Below, in pieces: positions 62,659 through 64,000 of a stretch of DNA of 64,000 bases. Where the stretch lies: positions 2,229,501 to 2,293,500 of the forward strand of contig NZ_CP039727.1 in the NCBI RefSeq assembly GCF_005154805.1, given 5' to 3'. A program made the position numbers and the translations under genes. Positions within the stretch are counted from its first letter, which is position 1; the number at the start of each line of letters is the position of its first letter. The notes beneath the pieces were generated by a model, which made no database searches, was not told where the DNA came from, and saw nothing but the letters and a program-made list of their open reading frames with translations. The DNA is from Bacillus sp. S3. GTDB taxonomy: Bacteria > Bacillota > Bacilli > Bacillales > Cytobacillaceae.

Positions 62659-63285
62659 ATGTATCCGAAAGTAAATCAGAATATTATAATAAACATTTTG
62701 AGTGAAGGCATCGTCTGCCGTTCAATCGTAGCGGATATTGGCGAGGATGAGATTCTGATTGGTCAGCCAATGAATGGGAAAATGTTCGGTCTGACAAGGG
62801 GCAGCAGAATTGCCATTTCCTACATGACGAGTGAAAATAAGTACAAATTTGAAGCGTTCATTATTGGAAGAAAGAAGGATAATATCCCTTTATATCGGAT
62901 TACAAAACCGAAAAGAAACGAAATTGAAAAGATTCAACGCCGCGATAATTTTCGTGTCCCAACCAATTTACCTGTTAAAATAGACAAATTCGACGTACAA
63001 ACCATTAATATTAGTGCTGGAGGAATGTTGCTATCCTGCATACATGAATTTCCATTTCATGAGGGGGAATTTCTATCTGGAACTTTATCAATTCCTAAGA
63101 CAAATCCCATTTCCTTTAAAGCAGTAATCAAACGGATTAGCTTGTCAGAGGAACTTGAATTAAAACAGGTTGGCGTAAAGTTTACCGTTTTAGATAAAAA
63201 GGATGAGGCAAAAATTGTCCAATACTGTTTTGATAAGCAAAGACAAGCAAGATTAGCAGATAGAAATTCTAATTCTTTCAAATAA
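62659..63285 (+). CDS. YcgR-type PilZ protein (flagellar brake family)
   Basis: A 208-aa protein: a YcgR-like N-terminal domain (about 1-90) and a PilZ domain with both c-di-GMP-binding motifs, RRDNFR (RxxxR) and NISAGGM. In B. subtilis the homologue YpfA/DgrA slows the motor when c-di-GMP-bound. It sits right after flgL, consistent with a motility role. Confidence 0.9.
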   Translation: MYPKVNQNIIINILSEGIVCRSIVADIGEDEILIGQPMNGKMFGLTRGSRIAISYMTSENKYKFEAFIIGRKKDNIPLYRITKPKRNEIEKIQRRDNFRVPTNLPVKIDKFDVQTINISAGGMLLSCIHEFPFHEGEFLSGTLSIPKTNPISFKAVIKRISLSEELELKQVGVKFTVLDKKDEAKIVQYCFDKQRQARLADRNSNSFK

Positions 63286-63318
63286 AAAAATTCCTTTTCT
63301 ATTGAAGAGGAATTTTTT
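63285..63318 (+). terminator. Terminator after the PilZ gene
   Basis: AAAAAATTCCT (63285-63295) pairs with AGGAATTTTTT (63308-63318), the second arm supplying the T run. Confidence 0.8.
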
Positions 63319-63491
63319 CGATGGGAAATCGAGCGTTTAAACGAACGGATTTTTAAAAAATAAAGAACTTCATGTTTGCAAATTCTTACAGTTTAAGTAT
63401 AATTATTTTATAGATAAAAAATTATTTTGATACACCCAAAAAAATTTTATCCACATCGTAGTCTATATTGAACGTCCCCCACACATACTAT

Positions 63492-63518
63492 TAAAACTAT
63501 CAAATTAATTCATGATAA
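63492..63518 (+). promoter_or_regulatory. Weak sigma-D-like promoter of the last gene
   Basis: TAAA (63492-63495), 16 nt, ATGATAA (63512-63518). The -35 box and spacing match, but the -10 lacks the CC of the other sites. Confidence 0.28.
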
Positions 63519-63550
63519 AGATATAAAACTAATATTTTGGAGGTGTAAGA

Positions 63551-64000
63551 ATGAGTTTAAAGAATGCACTATTTGAAATGAAAGATGCGATAATAAACCA
63601 ACAAATAGGTCAATCGGAAGAAGTATTCATTGATAGATTAGAAACTGAAAATAACTTAAAAACGGGATCGTTACTATGCTATTTCAATTATTTGATGATG
63701 ATTAGTATGAAAAAGGCCGAAAGTATGAGTCAGTTAGTTGATGATGGCAAAAAAATCAATCGAAAATGGATTAAAACAGAAGTTGAGTTCATGTTTCATT
63801 ATATTACGGAACGGCAGGATGAAGGCGGCCTCAATATTACCGAATTATTGGATGAGGTTGCCCAGCTATTAGACCGAGGATATCAGTCAGTGAATTATAA
63901 ATATTATTCGATAGTAAAGTCAAAAAACAAAAAACATGTCACTGATCACAGCGCTATGCATTTTACGACCATTTCAGAGGCTAAACTTCCTGTGAAAGCC
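63551..64000 (+). CDS. Unrecognised protein, runs off the window end
   Basis: The frame from ATG 63551 (GGAGGTG 4-9 nt upstream) stays open for all 150 codons to the window edge. It begins MSLKNALFEMKDAIINQQIG and contains a helical region with NYLMMISMKKAESMSQLVDD, WIKTEVEFMFHYITERQDEG and DEVAQLLDRGYQSVNYKYYS. There is no signal peptide or membrane segment. I recognise no family; its location after flagellar genes is the only hint. Confidence 0.8.
   Translation, partial: MSLKNALFEMKDAIINQQIGQSEEVFIDRLETENNLKTGSLLCYFNYLMMISMKKAESMSQLVDDGKKINRKWIKTEVEFMFHYITERQDEGGLNITELLDEVAQLLDRGYQSVNYKYYSIVKSKNKKHVTDHSAMHFTTISEAKLPVKA

Overview
The window comes from an endospore-forming, motile, low-GC Gram-positive bacterium of the Bacillaceae. 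Evidence: a gerA-type germination operon, a class A PBP, FliY and flhO/flhP/yaaR-type genes, consensus sigma-D promoters (TAAA-N16-CCGATAA), strong AGGAGG-type ribosome sites and many TTG/GTG starts. The genus cannot be fixed from the sequence alone.

Region 1 (1-10.1 kb) starts with the tail of an SDR gene. A cobalamin riboswitch with a terminator follows, and then one long co-directional, largely overlapping operon: btuF, btuC, a btuD-cbiZ fusion, cbiB, cobU, a shortened cobQ, cobS, cobC, a CobU-like gene, a PduO-type adenosyltransferase, and a gene pair best read as cblT (alpha-ribazole transporter) and cblS (alpha-ribazole kinase). No corrin-ring genes are present, so this is a corrinoid salvage and remodelling operon. 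Its CobQ lacks the glutaminase domain.

Region 2 (10.1-24.5 kb) is mixed. It holds a convergent class A PBP, a lone phage-type holin, an MFS transporter, two small proteins, a germinant-receptor operon (A, C and two tandem B subunits), a PAS histidine kinase, a GNAT acetyltransferase, a 50-aa YpzG-like gene, two MaoC-type hydratase subunits and an SDR. An intergenic tandem repeat (52-bp units) ends it.

Region 3 (24.8-64 kb) is flagellar and chemotaxis territory: motAB; cheR-cheB; fliK-flgD-flgE-fliM-fliY-cheY; MCP-cheA-cheW-cheW-MCP; c-di-GMP enzymes; yaaR-flhO-flhP; fliD; csrA; flagellin; a GGDEF-EAL-PilZ protein; flaG, a yviE-like gene, flgM-flgN-flgK-flgL; a YcgR-type PilZ protein; and a gene running off the end. 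The order differs from the single large fla/che operon of Bacillus subtilis: basal-body/export genes, fliL, cheC/cheD, fliS/fliT and fliW are not here.

Three features stand out. (1) The flagellin gene is split by an ORF-less group I intron of about 363 nt, whose P, Q, R and S core elements can be read directly; splicing restores a full C-terminus. (2) CsrA is a fused tandem of two CsrA repeats. RNA-contact residues survive on beta-1 of the first and beta-5 of the second, suggesting a single-chain pseudo-dimer with one RNA-binding face. It lies immediately upstream of the flagellin gene, its expected target. (3) FliK is about 1191 aa and carries four copies of the hook-length-control C-terminal domain instead of one.
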